Source: Acinetobacter silvestris
GTDB lineage: Bacteria > Pseudomonadota > Gammaproteobacteria > Pseudomonadales > Moraxellaceae
Length of the DNA: 64,000 nt
Direction of reading: 5' to 3'
Assembly (NCBI RefSeq): GCF_002135235.1
Contig: NZ_NEGB01000009.1
Location: forward strand, 36,204-100,203
Below the pieces are notes generated by a model. It did no database searches. It was given only the letters and a program-made list of their open reading frames with translations, and had not been told where the DNA came from. Position 1 is the first letter of the stretch. Every line of letters begins with the position of its first letter. This document shows, piece after piece, positions 49,131 through 60,419 of the stretch. The position numbers and the translations under genes are program-made.

Positions 49131-49152
49131 AAAACCACCCGAAGGTGGTTTT
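49131..49152 (-). terminator. Terminator of the first OmpA-like gene
   Basis: AAAACCACC and GGTGGTTTT form a tight hairpin with a CGAA loop, 24 bases beyond the stop codon. Confidence 0.85.
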
Positions 49153-49175
49153 AAAACCCATAAATCTAATTCAGA

Positions 49176-49808
49176 TTATTTCGTTTCATAAACTGTAATT
49201 TCGACACGGCGGTTTTGTTCACGACCTGCGGCAGTTGAATTATCTGCGATTGGTGAACTAGCACCATAACCACGTGCAGTCATACGTTGCGCTGAAATAC
49301 CTTGACTTGATAAGTAGTTCAATACTGATTGTGCGCGGTTTTGTGATAATGGGTTGTTGATTGCCGCAGAACCAGTGTTATCTGTATGACCATGAATCAC
49401 CAGTGCTAATTTGCTTGCTGTACCACCTTCAGCCAATACACGTGCAACATCGTTCAACGCAGCTTGGAATTTCGGTTGGATGGTTGCTGAGCTACTTGCA
49501 AAAGTAACGCTTGGCATAACCATGTTAATTGAACCATCTGGATTACGGCTTACATCAACACCAGTACCTGCCAATTCTTGGCGTAAGCGTTTTTCTTTTC
49601 GATCAAGCAAAAGACCTGCACCACCGCCAACAACTGCACCAATCGCTGCAGCTTGACCCATTTTATCTTTATCTGCATTCGAATATGCAATACCAGCACC
49701 AATAAGAGCGCCTAAACCTGTACCAATGGCTGCTTTGTCATATTCCATATTTTGACAACCAGAAAGAGCCAAAGCCCCAATTACAGTAGAAATTACAAGT
49801 ACGCGCAT
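49176..49808 (-). CDS. OmpA-like lipoprotein with glycine zipper (YiaD type)
   Basis: From the ATG at 49808, which has AGGG upstream, the 210-residue product has a lipobox ALSGC (Cys18). A glycine-zipper segment GTGLGALIGAGIAYS with QAAAIGAVVGGGAGLLLDRKEK follows at about 28-70, then a C-terminal OmpA domain with FASSSATIQPKFQAALNDVA, VIHGHTDNTGS and SQNRAQSVLNYLSSQGI, ending in AAGREQNRRVEITVYE. The OmpA domain should bind peptidoglycan while the lipid anchors the outer membrane. It is a paralogue of the next gene, 81 bp away. Confidence 0.88.
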   Translation of the reverse strand: MRVLVISTVIGALALSGCQNMEYDKAAIGTGLGALIGAGIAYSNADKDKMGQAAAIGAVVGGGAGLLLDRKEKRLRQELAGTGVDVSRNPDGSINMVMPSVTFASSSATIQPKFQAALNDVARVLAEGGTASKLALVIHGHTDNTGSAAINNPLSQNRAQSVLNYLSSQGISAQRMTARGYGASSPIADNSTAAGREQNRRVEITVYETK

Positions 49809-49832
49809 TAAAACCCTATCCATTCATTAGAT

Positions 49833-49870
49833 GAAAAAAAATCGAATCATAGAAATATATGATTCGATTA
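49833..49870 (-). terminator. Terminator of the second OmpA-like gene
   Basis: AATCGAATCATA and TATGATTCGATT pair perfectly around six bases, followed on the minus strand by eight T. Confidence 0.85.
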
Positions 49871-49889
49871 GGATTATATCGGTTTTAAA

Positions 49890-50540
49890 CTAGTTTGCGG
49901 CATAAATACTAATTTCTACACGACGGTTTTGTTCACGGCCTGCCGGAGTAGCATTTGATGCAATCGGATTTGCTGAACCATGACCTTGCGCATTAATTCG
50001 AGAACGAGGCACACCTTGATTCGCTAAATAACTTGCAACAGATTGAGCACGTGCCTGAGACAATGGGATATTGATTGAGTCATTCCCCGTGCTATCAGTA
50101 TAACCTGTCACTAAAATCGCACTTTTATTGTCTTCAGTTAAAGTTTGAGCTACCTTATTTAACGTTGAATAAAAATTAGATTTAATTGTTGATTGGTTGG
50201 TATCGAATGTAATGTTACCTGGCATAATTAAACCAACAGAGCCATCTGGATTACGATTTACTTCAACACCTGTTCCCGCCATTTGTTGGCGTAATTTTTT
50301 CTCTTTATTATCAAGATATAAACCAGTACCAGCTCCTAGAGCTGCACCAATTGCTGCGGCACGATTATTTTGTGCTGATGAATTTGCATTACCTCGAGAT
50401 AGACCATAACCAGCAGCTGCGCCAATCAAACCACCTAAAGCAGCTTTATCGTACTCCATACCGCCAATATTATTACCTGTAGTTTGACAACCTGATAATA
50501 CTAAAGCCCCAACTACAGCAGAAATTGCTAGTGCACGCAT
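49890..50540 (-). CDS. OmpA-like lipoprotein with glycine zipper, paralogue
   Basis: The start is the ATG at 50540 with GGAGAAG upstream, giving 216 residues; a longer frame from 50582 is unlikely. The lipobox is LVLSGC (Cys18). Glycine-zipper and OmpA domains follow in the same order as in the neighbouring gene, with YDKAALGGLIGAAAGYGLSR, LVTGYTDSTGNDS and SQARAQSVASYLANQGV. The two proteins share most of the N-terminal signal (MRALAIS/MRVLVIS) and the RQxxAGTGVxVxRNPDGS linker. A tandem duplication is the simplest origin; each gene has its own terminator. Confidence 0.88.
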   Translation of the reverse strand: MRALAISAVVGALVLSGCQTTGNNIGGMEYDKAALGGLIGAAAGYGLSRGNANSSAQNNRAAAIGAALGAGTGLYLDNKEKKLRQQMAGTGVEVNRNPDGSVGLIMPGNITFDTNQSTIKSNFYSTLNKVAQTLTEDNKSAILVTGYTDSTGNDSINIPLSQARAQSVASYLANQGVPRSRINAQGHGSANPIASNATPAGREQNRRVEISIYAAN

Positions 50541-50786
50541 CGCGCTTCTCCAGTTTATGTTTATTTGTTTCGTATATTGCAATATTGATTGAAAAAATCA
50601 AATGCAACCATAGACATTTTGTTAACAAGCTTTGTTTTTGTTACACTTTGTAATAATAATTTAAATAGATAATGTCCATTCATCATAATTTGTACATAGT
50701 TTGCATTTGATACTTTTTAAATCATAAAACTACGACTATATTTAAACTAAAATACATTTTCATGACGTCATCATTAGGACAGTTTT

Positions 50787-51713
50787 ATGTCATATCAACA
50801 ACAGAAACAACCTATTTTAAAAAAAATAACAAAAGGTCTAACCGTTGGAACAATCATTACAGGAAGTACATTTTTTCACGGCCCTCCTGTTTTAGCATTA
50901 GGTTTAACCAAGCTGATTAAACAATCACCTAAAGTTGATGCGACCAATATCAATATTACCAACAGTTGGTTAGCCATCAATAATTGGCTGATTGATCAGC
51001 TCTTACCCAATTTGAATTGGGACATCAGTATTGATGATGATTTAGACCTGAATATGCAAGGTCGTTATCTGATGACCTGTAATCATCAAAGCTGGGTCGA
51101 CACCACGGTGAATCAATATTTTGGATTAACCCGTATGCCACTGACTCGCTTTTTTACCAAATGGGAACTCATTTTTATTCCCTTTGTCGGGCAAGCCTTT
51201 AAAATTCTCGGCTTCCCCATGATGAAACGACATACCAAAGCACAAATTGAAAAAAATCCTGAGCTTAAATACAAAGATATGAATGAAGCTCGTAAAGCCT
51301 GCGAGCAATTACTGAGCCAACCCTTCACTTTATTAAACTATTTGGAAGGTACACGTTTCAGCCCTGAAAAACATGCACAACAAAAGTCTCCATATCGCAA
51401 TTTATTAAAACCAAAAGCTGGCGGGTTGGCTTTAGCCCTGAATATTCTAGGCGATCAAATTGATGCACTGGTTGATATGACTATTGTTTATCCTGATGGA
51501 GCACCAGGCTATGGTGATTTTTGGCTAGGTGAAGTCTCTCGTATTGCAGTAAATTTGCGTAAAATTCAAATTCCAGCATGGGTACATGGTGGAAATTATG
51601 AAGATGATGCAGAATACCGTGAACGTTTCCAGCACTGGGTAGACCAACTGTGGACTGAAAAAGATCAATTGATTACAGCAATGAAGTCCCAGTATCAAAG
51701 TGCAGCAGCATAA
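50787..51713 (+). CDS. Lysophospholipid acyltransferase, YihG/PlsC type
   Basis: The 308-residue protein has the acyltransferase H(X)4D motif as NHQSWVD at 99-105, block II-like RFFTKWELIFIPFVGQAF, block III YLEGTRFSP at about 186-194 and a later IVYPDGAPGYGDFW. The N-terminal region carries one or two hydrophobic helices. It resembles YihG, which acylates lysophospholipids. It is followed 23 bp later by a membrane protein gene in the same direction, so the two are probably cotranscribed. Confidence 0.87.
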   Translation: MSYQQQKQPILKKITKGLTVGTIITGSTFFHGPPVLALGLTKLIKQSPKVDATNINITNSWLAINNWLIDQLLPNLNWDISIDDDLDLNMQGRYLMTCNHQSWVDTTVNQYFGLTRMPLTRFFTKWELIFIPFVGQAFKILGFPMMKRHTKAQIEKNPELKYKDMNEARKACEQLLSQPFTLLNYLEGTRFSPEKHAQQKSPYRNLLKPKAGGLALALNILGDQIDALVDMTIVYPDGAPGYGDFWLGEVSRIAVNLRKIQIPAWVHGGNYEDDAEYRERFQHWVDQLWTEKDQLITAMKSQYQSAAA

Positions 51714-51736
51714 ATAGAGTTAAACACAGGATTGAT

Positions 51737-52786
51737 ATGAGCGACCCAGCAACACCCCATAAAAAAGGCTACCGTGCAACACGACATGACACCGCCGCAT
51801 GGAAACTTTTTTTAGTTTACGATATTTTCATGATGTTCATTATTATCGTCAACTTGGTTTGTTTATGTGCTAATGCTTTTTTAATTAGTAATTTTGCTGC
51901 TTGGTTTTTTGATCAAATCCATTTAACGTCAGTACTCACCTATTATAAAACCGACTTACATCCTTGGGTGATTAAAACTGAAAGTTGGTTCATTACCTTC
52001 TTAGTGTTTGAATTACTCATTCGATGGTTGATTTCGATCATTCATAAACATCATCGACGTTGGTTCTTTTTCCCTTTTATTCATTGGTATGAAGTTCTCG
52101 CGATTATCCCCTATCTACGCTTTCTTAGACTCATTCGTGCCGCAATCATTGGTTATCGACTACATGAACTTGGCTATCAAGTGATTCCCGAAAGTATCAA
52201 AAATAAAATCTTATTTTATTATAACGTGGTCATGGAAGAACTTTCAGATCGTGTTGTGATTACTGTGATTGATGGTATTCGCCATGAACTAAATACCAGC
52301 TCAAGCCATAAAAAAATTATTCATAACCTTGTAGATCATCACCGCGACTTATTTGCCAAAGCGGTTGCTGAACTTTTACAAGAATCACTCGCAACTGAAC
52401 TAAAAGTACAACAACGCTATATTGCAGATAATGTTGGAGAAATTGTAAAAAAAGCGATTGAAGACACGCCACAATTGACGCAACTTCTCAGATTAATTCC
52501 TATTGCTGGTAGTATGATCGAAAATCAAATTCAAAGTATTGGACAGCATCTTGGGGAAAATATTACGCTAGGCTTAATTGAACCACTCACCCAAGGTACT
52601 GTTCAGCAACCCAATGCGATTTATCATTTAGTTTCGGAAAAAGTGAGTAATTTAAATATAGAAAATCAGACACTTGAAGAACTCGTTGAATCTGCTGTCT
52701 ATGAAAGTTTAGAATCCTTGCGCAAACAAGTCAAAATTAAACAGTGGCAACTTGTACTGGATAAAAATGATCAAGCAAAAGAATAA
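51737..52786 (+). CDS. Membrane protein with voltage-sensor-like N-terminus
   Basis: The 349-residue protein has about four hydrophobic segments in residues 22-155. The last of them contains PYLRFLRLIRAAIIGYRLHE with regularly spaced arginines, as in an S4 helix of ion channels, but no pore loop follows. The rest (about 175-345) is a soluble, amphipathic, helix-rich region with VVITVIDGIRHELN and repeated leucine/valine patterns, with one short apolar stretch RLIPIAGSMIENQI. I do not know its function. It shares an apparent operon with the acyltransferase. Confidence 0.7.
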   Translation: MSDPATPHKKGYRATRHDTAAWKLFLVYDIFMMFIIIVNLVCLCANAFLISNFAAWFFDQIHLTSVLTYYKTDLHPWVIKTESWFITFLVFELLIRWLISIIHKHHRRWFFFPFIHWYEVLAIIPYLRFLRLIRAAIIGYRLHELGYQVIPESIKNKILFYYNVVMEELSDRVVITVIDGIRHELNTSSSHKKIIHNLVDHHRDLFAKAVAELLQESLATELKVQQRYIADNVGEIVKKAIEDTPQLTQLLRLIPIAGSMIENQIQSIGQHLGENITLGLIEPLTQGTVQQPNAIYHLVSEKVSNLNIENQTLEELVESAVYESLESLRKQVKIKQWQLVLDKNDQAKE

Positions 52787-52910
52787 GCAATTTATTAAAA
52801 TTATTTGTATCTTTGCTAGTGAAATCAATCAATTTGGTCTAGCATTTGCGCTAATTTACAGTTTGACTTTGACTCGCATAAATAGGTCACAAGCCTTTTA
52901 AGGAATAATT

Positions 52911-53642
52911 ATGGCTGATATCCGGATTACAGGCAGAATGGTTAATTTTACCCGATTAACCTTTGATACAAATGATCAAAATGCCATCCGCCAGCAATTG
53001 AACAATATGATGGCTGAAACCTCTTATCAAGGGGCTTTAGTCATTATTGATACAACGGTTGAACAAGAACTTATTGCGCTCATTCAGCTCTTGGTAAGCT
53101 TAGATTTACAACCAATGGCAGTCATTGATGGTTTGCTTGGAGATCAGGCACGTGCGATCCAATTTCCAGTGCTCGCTGCTGACCGACCATTACAACGTAT
53201 TAAAGCCAGCAAAGAACAAGTCATTGAAACACCAGTTGAAACCGAACAGCGAGTCATAGATCAAGTAGCTCCAGTGCAAGCTGCTCCAAAACCACTAAAA
53301 GTTAGCCATGTCACCTCTTATCATGATGAAATTTTAAGAACTGGACAAAGTTTAGTCCAAGACTATGGCGATATTATTCTTAGTGCAGGCATTAACAGTG
53401 GTTCGGAAGTCATTGCATCAGGAAATATACATATCTACGGAAGTGTTCGTGGTAGAGTAATCGCAGGTGCAGGCGGAAATACAACTGCAAGAATTTTTTG
53501 TCATTCATTAGAGGCTGAATTGGTTTCTATTGCGGGGACTTATTGTGTAGCAGATGATATCCCTCAGGATGTTGTCAAAAAAGCTGTGCATATTTTCTTA
53601 AATGACCAACAAGAACTTGTCTTTGAAGCCTTGCAATTTTAA
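52911..53642 (+). CDS. minC: Septum site-determining protein MinC
   Basis: MinC inhibits FtsZ polymerisation away from midcell. The 243-residue protein has an N-terminal alpha/beta domain ([18 protein letters not shown]) and, after a Pro/Val/Gln-rich linker, the C-terminal beta-helix domain with [36 protein letters not shown] and [28 protein letters not shown] precedes the ATG. First gene of minC-minD-minE. Confidence 0.96.
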   Translation: MADIRITGRMVNFTRLTFDTNDQNAIRQQLNNMMAETSYQGALVIIDTTVEQELIALIQLLVSLDLQPMAVIDGLLGDQARAIQFPVLAADRPLQRIKASKEQVIETPVETEQRVIDQVAPVQAAPKPLKVSHVTSYHDEILRTGQSLVQDYGDIILSAGINSGSEVIASGNIHIYGSVRGRVIAGAGGNTTARIFCHSLEAELVSIAGTYCVADDIPQDVVKKAVHIFLNDQQELVFEALQF

Positions 53643-53713
53643 GGTATAAATTAAACACCATAATAAACTTCCCTCGATAAAGGGAAGAAATGACCATAAC
53701 AGGAGTGGATTCG

Positions 53714-54526
53714 GTGGCCAAAATTGTTGTCGTTACATCAGGCAAAGGTGGCGTAGGCAAAACTACGACTAGTGCATCTTTTGCAACAGGTTTAGCCCTT
53801 CGTGGTCATAAAACCGTCGTCATTGATTTTGATGTAGGTTTACGTAACCTAGACCTTATTATGGGGTGTGAACGTCGCGTTGTTTACGATTTCGTCAATG
53901 TTTTAAATAATGAAGCACGCTTACAACAAGCACTGATTCGTGATAAAGACATCGAAAACTTGTATATTCTACCTGCATCACAAACACGTGATAAAGACGC
54001 ACTGACTGATGATGGTGTCGCGCGTATCATGGATGAACTTGCACAAGAGTTCGACTATATCATTTGTGACTCACCTGCTGGAATTGAACGTGGTGCAATT
54101 TTAGCCATGTACCATGCAGATGAAGCGATTATTGTCACCAATCCTGAAATTTCTTCAGTACGTGACTCTGATCGTATTATTGGGATGCTAGATAGCAAGA
54201 CCAAGAAAGTAAAAAACAACGAAGGTCGTATTCGTAAGCATTTATGTATCACACGCTTCAACCCAGAACGTGCAGATAAACAAGAAATGTTAACGATTGA
54301 CGATATTTCTAAAGATATTTTACGTGTACCGACTTTAGGTGTAATCCCTGAATGTCCTAGCGTTTTACAAGCATCTAACGAAGGTAAACCTGTCATTCTT
54401 TATGACGAAACCAGCGCTGGTCAGGCTTATGATGACCTTGTTGCTCGCTTCCTTGGTGAAGATCGCCTGTATCGCCACATCACGGTGAAACCTAAGGGTT
54501 GGTTAGCACGACTATTTGGAGCGTAA
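53714..54526 (+). CDS. minD: Septum site-determining ATPase MinD
   Basis: MinD is the membrane-bound ATPase that recruits MinC and oscillates with MinE. The deviant Walker A motif SGKGGVGKTT starts about nine residues from the N-terminus, followed by DFDVGLRNLDLIMGCERR, FDYIICDSPAGIE and EQ-type switch regions; the C-terminal amphipathic helix GWLARLFGA anchors the membrane. I choose the GTG at 53714 (VAKIVVVTSG), with AGGAG eight bases upstream; an ATG at 53690 with AGGGAAGAA would add eight residues. Both have ribosome sites, so the start is not certain. Confidence 0.95.
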   Translation: MAKIVVVTSGKGGVGKTTTSASFATGLALRGHKTVVIDFDVGLRNLDLIMGCERRVVYDFVNVLNNEARLQQALIRDKDIENLYILPASQTRDKDALTDDGVARIMDELAQEFDYIICDSPAGIERGAILAMYHADEAIIVTNPEISSVRDSDRIIGMLDSKTKKVKNNEGRIRKHLCITRFNPERADKQEMLTIDDISKDILRVPTLGVIPECPSVLQASNEGKPVILYDETSAGQAYDDLVARFLGEDRLYRHITVKPKGWLARLFGA

Positions 54527-54528
54527 TA

Positions 54529-54801
54529 ATGGCCGGATTCTGGAGTAAACTTTTTAGCAATGATGATAAACCATCGAGCGCTCAAACTGCGAAAGACCGT
54601 TTAAAAGTCATTGTTGCATCCGAACAAGGTTTAGGCAAACGCTTAAGCCAAGATAAAATTGACCAAATGAAGAAAGAAATCATGCAGGTCGTGAATCGTT
54701 ATGTTCGTGGTGTTGATGAACAACATATTCAAATGTCTGTACGTTCTGAAGCGAATATCGAAATGCTTGAAATGAATATCAATTTACCTGAAGAACATTA
54801 A
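54529..54801 (+). CDS. minE: Cell division topological specificity factor MinE
   Basis: MinE stimulates MinD ATPase and sets the oscillation that keeps division at midcell. The 90-residue protein begins MAGFWSKLFS, the amphipathic membrane-targeting helix, then has the MinD-contact region TAKDRLKVIVASEQ and the dimerisation domain ending in EMLEMNINLPEEH. The ATG at 54529 is two bases after the minD stop. A frame from 54499 lies inside minD and is not used. Confidence 0.95.
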   Translation: MAGFWSKLFSNDDKPSSAQTAKDRLKVIVASEQGLGKRLSQDKIDQMKKEIMQVVNRYVRGVDEQHIQMSVRSEANIEMLEMNINLPEEH

Positions 54802-54894
54802 TTTCATTTCTGATTAGTCAAGTGCATTGATTCAAGGCAAAATAGCGCGAGTTATTTTGCCTTTTTTACAATCAAAATTTGAGGAGATGCTGTT

Positions 54895-55182
54895 ATGGCA
54901 CTTTCACAGCCAGCAACTTTCAATGAAGAATGGTCAGACGAGCGTGTTTTTGCCTATTTAACCCAACTTCCTCCTGCAGGCAGCAATGCAGATTTTCATG
55001 TGCTCTATCATGCCTTTAAACATATGCGTCCCAATGACTATGCACGCTTACTCACTCAATTTGTAGCGGATGGTCGTAATATCAACGCAACCAATCATGA
55101 AGGTCAACGTATTCATGATGTAATCGCAGAATTCCCACGACAACGTGACGGTTTTTTAGAAGTTCTCGCTAAGTTTTCTTAG
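54895..55182 (+). CDS. PA4642-family protein
   Basis: The 95-residue product matches the PA4642 family of Pseudomonas and relatives: WSDERVFAYLTQLPPAGSNA, DFHVLYHAFKHMRPNDYARL, FVADGRNINATNHEGQ. Function is unknown. It lies 94 bp after minE and is followed by a strong shared terminator. The assignment is from the family pattern I recall. Confidence 0.8.
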   Translation: MALSQPATFNEEWSDERVFAYLTQLPPAGSNADFHVLYHAFKHMRPNDYARLLTQFVADGRNINATNHEGQRIHDVIAEFPRQRDGFLEVLAKFS

Positions 55183-55201
55183 TTCATTTTTATGAATAAA
55201 T

Positions 55202-55230
55202 AAAAAACCTGCCTTGTTGGCAGGTTTTTT
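55202..55230. terminator. Bidirectional terminator between PA4642-type gene and lysE-type gene
   Basis: AAAAAACCTGCC and GGCAGGTTTTTT form a perfect 12-bp stem around TTGTT, with A/T runs on both sides. Confidence 0.92.
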
Positions 55231-55236
55231 ATAAAA

Positions 55237-55857
55237 TTATTTACTACTAATTAAGTACGCACCAAACAAGCTAAAAATACCACCTGAGATTCCATCAATC
55301 CATTTTGCAGAGTTCTGATATGCAGCTTTACAGCGCGGTAATGAAAAAACAAATGCGACAAAGCCAAACCAAATTACAGTTTCTACAGAGACAATAATAA
55401 ACAGTAAAGAATGTACGCCGTCCAAATCTGGATTCGCTAAAAATAATGAAAAAACGCTGCCAAAATAAATCACAGCTTTGGGATTAGACAAATTAGTCAA
55501 AAATCCTTTTAAAAAGAAGCGTAAATTACTTTGTGGTAATTCAAACGTATGTACTTCAGTCGCTATTTTTTTACTAAAAGCAGATTTCAACAATTGAAAA
55601 CCTAACCAACACAAATAAATACCACCTACAATCAACATGACATGTTTTAACCAGGCCATTTTTTCAAAAATAATATTTAATCCCATTAGTGCTAAAAATG
55701 CCCAAAACATCACTCCCACAGTAATCCCCATAACCACAAACATAGACTGTTTACGTGAACGACTAATTGCTGTTTGAGAGACTAAAAAAAAGTCTGGCCC
55801 CGGTGTTATCAATGCACAAAAATGGATAAACACCAAGGTACATAATGCGATGAACAT
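55237..55857 (-). CDS. LysE/RhtB family amino acid exporter
   Basis: The 206-residue inner-membrane protein has about six hydrophobic segments and the LysE signature HFCALITPGPDFFLVSQTAI near residues 11-30, VMGITVGVMFWAFLALMGLN, and GFLTNLSNPKAVIYFGSVFSLF near 115. Family members export amino acids such as threonine or homoserine lactones. Substrate unknown. The gene is monocistronic and convergent with the PA4642-type gene. Confidence 0.9.
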   Translation of the reverse strand: MFIALCTLVFIHFCALITPGPDFFLVSQTAISRSRKQSMFVVMGITVGVMFWAFLALMGLNIIFEKMAWLKHVMLIVGGIYLCWLGFQLLKSAFSKKIATEVHTFELPQSNLRFFLKGFLTNLSNPKAVIYFGSVFSLFLANPDLDGVHSLLFIIVSVETVIWFGFVAFVFSLPRCKAAYQNSAKWIDGISGGIFSLFGAYLISSK

Positions 55858-55929
55858 TTTCGAATACCTTTATGATCGTAAGCCCTATATTAATGTGAAA
55901 TTTACCATTTCTCCAAGAAAAAATGTAAT

Positions 55930-55961
55930 AAAAAAAGCCCCTATTAAAAGAGGCTTTTTTT
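55930..55961 (-). terminator. ftsK terminator
   Basis: AAAAAAGCCCCT and AGAGGCTTTTTT form a stem around ATTAAA with one mismatch, 13 bases beyond the ftsK stop; the A-run gives a T-run on the minus strand. Confidence 0.85.
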
Positions 55962-55973
55962 ATTCTGCAAACA

Positions 55974-58900
55974 TTAAACTAAAATTTCACGCTTACCATT
56001 CGTACCCATCGAGCTTACAATTCCATTCTCTTCCATTTGATCAACAATACGTGCAGCTCGGTTATAACCTAAGCTAAATTTACGTTGTAACGATGAAACA
56101 GAAACTTTCCGTGTTTCTAAAACAAAAGATACACATTGGTCATATAAAGCATCACGACTTGGATCACTATCACCATCTTCAAAACCACGTGATGTTGGCT
56201 CTTCATCATAAGGCGTTAAAATTTCATCCACATAATTTGGATGTCCTCGTTCACGCCATGCATCACAAATACGGTTGACTTCATCATCGGAAATAAATGC
56301 ACCATGAACACGTTCAGGCTCAATTTTACCTGGCCCTAAAAACAACATATCCCCATGCCCGAGCAAATCTTCCGCACCACCTGCATCGAGGATTGTACGT
56401 GAGTCAATTTTACTATTCACACGCAGTGCAACACGCGTCGGAATATTGGCTTTGATCAGCCCTGTAATTACATCCACAGATGGACGTTGTGTCGCCAGCA
56501 ATAAATGAATCCCTGCAGCACGTGATTTTTGTGCCAGACGTGTAATCATTTCTTCAGCTTTCTTACCGACTTGCATAATCATATCTGCAAATTCATCGGC
56601 AACAATCACAATCGATGGTAATGGCTCTAAACGTGGCGCACGTTCACGTGTAGCCGAATCACTTGCTTTCCACGTCGGATCAATCAGATCTTCACCATTG
56701 GCAATAGCTTCATCCACCTTACGATTATAATCTGACAGTTTACGAATTTTCAGATAAGACATCAGCTTATAACGGCGTTCCATTTCATTCACACACCAAT
56801 TCAATGCATTTACGGCATCTTTCATATCGGTAACGACAGGCGTAAGTAAATGTGGAATATCATTATAGTTGGCAAGTTCAAGCTGTTTTGGGTCGATTAA
56901 AATCAAACGCAGGTCGGCTGGAGTATATTTCAACAACATTGACAAAATCATAGCATTTACGGCAACAGATTTACCTGAACCTGTAGTTCCTGCAACCAAC
57001 ATATGAGGTGCTTTTGCTAAATCAGTGAGGACTGGATTACCTGAAATATCCTTACCCATAGCCATAGTAATTAAACCACTTGGATCTCGATAAGTCGGAG
57101 TTTCTAATAATTCAATTAAACGTACCATTTCACGAGTACTATTCGGAACTTCAATTCCAATATAAGGTTTACCTGGGATGACTTCGACCACACGAACCGA
57201 TGCCATCGACATTGAACGGGCCAAATCACGGGAAATATTGGTCACTTTCGAGGCTTTCACACCAGGTGCTAAATCTAATTCAAAACGAGTTACAACTGGG
57301 CCGGGTTGAGCTTCAATCACCTTGGCTTTGACATTAAACTCTTGTAACTTAATTTCAAGTAACTCTGAAAGCCGTGCCAATTGCTCCTCGGTAAAATTAA
57401 CTTTTTTATTCGGATCAACCTTGTCGAGTATTTCCAATCCCGGCAAAGTTGGCAGATCTCGTCTTTTTTCAGCGACTTGCATGGCACGTGACATTGGTCG
57501 GCCAGATGCATCCGTTAATGGTGCATCAAAATCAAAGTCATCGACTTCAAGCGAAGTTTCTTGGTCCTCTGACTGCCCTGCTGTTTCTTGCCAAGCCTCT
57601 CTAAAAGCATCTTTATCCGTAGTAATACGCTGTTTCTCTTCTTCTGAAACAGTGGTCGAAGGCGGTAAATGGGTTTGAATTTCAGCTTTTATAAATGGTG
57701 TAGATTGTGCATAGCTACTTGTCGTACGCACAGGTTCAACTACTTGTGGTTCTTCATCTTCAACCACTTGCGCTTCTTCATCCTCAACCAACAATGCTAA
57801 ATCATCAAGTTCATCTGCTAAATTTTGTGGTTTTGGTGCAACCTGTGAAGCAATATTTGGACTAATCAACGGTGTTGATGCAACCGCAGCTACTGAAGCT
57901 TGCGTCATAGCCTGAGTCGTGGTCTCACTGACTGCGTGATAAGGACTATGCACATCAGTCGCAATCTTACCCTCAGGAACAACAGCCAATAGCTCATCAA
58001 AAACTTCATCATCATCCCAATCGATATGATTTTCATCATGTGAGCGTTGCGAAGGAACCGTCGTATTTTGTGGTGTATGAATCGTTGACGATAAACTGTC
58101 TAAATTGTGTGGCGATTTAGCGATGGCTAAATCATCATCTGCAGCGCGAAGTAATGCATCAATATCTCGTTTATGATCACTTTCTTGATGCAAGGCTTTC
58201 CAGACTTCACCTGTAGGCACAACACGTTGACTCTCTTGTTCTAAACGATGAGCTTTTTCTAAAGTTTTTTCAAACTCAACCTCATCAATGTCACTGAAAT
58301 CACTTTCGTCACGTTCTTGCGTGTGTTCCTTATCGACAATAAGATCTTCAAATAAGCGTTCTGCAGCCAAATGCTGTTTCGATGTTTTCAAAGCAGTAGC
58401 AGAAGTAGGAACGACATCTTCCCTCTCCACTTCTGGTTCTACCACACTTGCAACGCTAGTTTTTGGATGCTTAATTGATGTGGTTAAGTCATAAGCCGAC
58501 TCGCTCTCAGGCACATTTTTATAAAATAAATCTTGTAGATATGCAGGTGTCGCTTTTAAAGTCGCCCAAGTTTTATTCCACTGAATCCCAAAAACCAAGG
58601 TGGTTAAAAGTAATAAAAATAAAACCAGAAAAGTGACTGCACCATAAATGCTGACAAGTTGTGATAGGCTTTGCCCCAACTCATAACCAATAATACCGCC
58701 TGAAGCATTGTCTAAAGTATCTGCTGGAACATTCCAAAGCAGATACAATAAACTTGCTGTCGTCAATAATATAAAAAATTGCGCAGCATAGCGGAATGGA
58801 CGACTTAAGAAACTTCTTGGCCACCATACGTGTATGGCTTCAGCAAATAATAATGCTGGGATGAGTAAACTTGCCCATCCTAAAAAACCAAACAGCAAAT

Positions 58901-59084
58901 CTGCAATCCAAGCTCCTGCCACACCGCTGGCATTCGACACTTGTTGAGTATCGCTTGATATATGCATCCAACCTGGATCAAATGGGGTATAAGTCACTGT
59001 CGCCAAAAACAGATAGATCCCAAATGAAATCAAGAATAATGTTAATAATAAACGCTGTGCATAAACACTCGACACCGCAGTCAT
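55974..59084 (-). CDS. ftsK: DNA translocase FtsK
   Basis: FtsK pumps DNA at the septum and activates XerCD recombination at dif. From the ATG at 59084 ([13 protein letters not shown], with AGGA six bases upstream) the protein has 1036 residues: four membrane segments in the first 185 residues, an acidic Glu/Asp/Val-rich linker of about 330 residues, the alpha domain, the RecA-like beta domain with Walker [15 protein letters not shown] near 698 and Walker [15 protein letters not shown], and the DNA-reading gamma domain at the end ([20 protein letters not shown]). The linker is shorter than in E. coli. Confidence 0.96.
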   Translation of the reverse strand: MTAVSSVYAQRLLLTLFLISFGIYLFLATVTYTPFDPGWMHISSDTQQVSNASGVAGAWIADLLFGFLGWASLLIPALLFAEAIHVWWPRSFLSRPFRYAAQFFILLTTASLLYLLWNVPADTLDNASGGIIGYELGQSLSQLVSIYGAVTFLVLFLLLLTTLVFGIQWNKTWATLKATPAYLQDLFYKNVPESESAYDLTTSIKHPKTSVASVVEPEVEREDVVPTSATALKTSKQHLAAERLFEDLIVDKEHTQERDESDFSDIDEVEFEKTLEKAHRLEQESQRVVPTGEVWKALHQESDHKRDIDALLRAADDDLAIAKSPHNLDSLSSTIHTPQNTTVPSQRSHDENHIDWDDDEVFDELLAVVPEGKIATDVHSPYHAVSETTTQAMTQASVAAVASTPLISPNIASQVAPKPQNLADELDDLALLVEDEEAQVVEDEEPQVVEPVRTTSSYAQSTPFIKAEIQTHLPPSTTVSEEEKQRITTDKDAFREAWQETAGQSEDQETSLEVDDFDFDAPLTDASGRPMSRAMQVAEKRRDLPTLPGLEILDKVDPNKKVNFTEEQLARLSELLEIKLQEFNVKAKVIEAQPGPVVTRFELDLAPGVKASKVTNISRDLARSMSMASVRVVEVIPGKPYIGIEVPNSTREMVRLIELLETPTYRDPSGLITMAMGKDISGNPVLTDLAKAPHMLVAGTTGSGKSVAVNAMILSMLLKYTPADLRLILIDPKQLELANYNDIPHLLTPVVTDMKDAVNALNWCVNEMERRYKLMSYLKIRKLSDYNRKVDEAIANGEDLIDPTWKASDSATRERAPRLEPLPSIVIVADEFADMIMQVGKKAEEMITRLAQKSRAAGIHLLLATQRPSVDVITGLIKANIPTRVALRVNSKIDSRTILDAGGAEDLLGHGDMLFLGPGKIEPERVHGAFISDDEVNRICDAWRERGHPNYVDEILTPYDEEPTSRGFEDGDSDPSRDALYDQCVSFVLETRKVSVSSLQRKFSLGYNRAARIVDQMEENGIVSSMGTNGKREILV

Positions 59085-59354
59085 ATACTGTCCTGTAACC
59101 AATTTTTCATTAATATTCTTGTGTAGATGTGAGTCACTATCTTCACATCAGAAATGCTTATATTATGCACCTGTTCTTAAAAAAAAGATGCACGATAGTT
59201 TATGTATGTTGTTAACCCTATTATACATAAACCCTATATAGCTCAATTCGATTTAGATGATCAATATTATCCACATCGAACTCACACAACTGCGCTCAAG
59301 TTTCACGTATAATTTTAACAGATTCTATATTTTTTATATCAAAAGGATGTCTAA

Positions 59355-60311
<957 letters not shown>

Positions 60312-60323
60312 TTTCAGCTAAAC

Positions 60324-60353
60324 TAAAAACCGTCCTACCTAGGACGGTTTTTT
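60324..60353 (+). terminator. trxB terminator
   Basis: AAAACCGTCCTA and TAGGACGGTTTT form a perfect 12-bp stem with a two-base loop, followed by further T. Confidence 0.92.
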
Positions 60354-60419
60354 TATAATAGAAGATAAAACACAATTTTGAATACTTTATAGCAATCTTT
60401 AAGGTTTAGGTTGGTCTCC

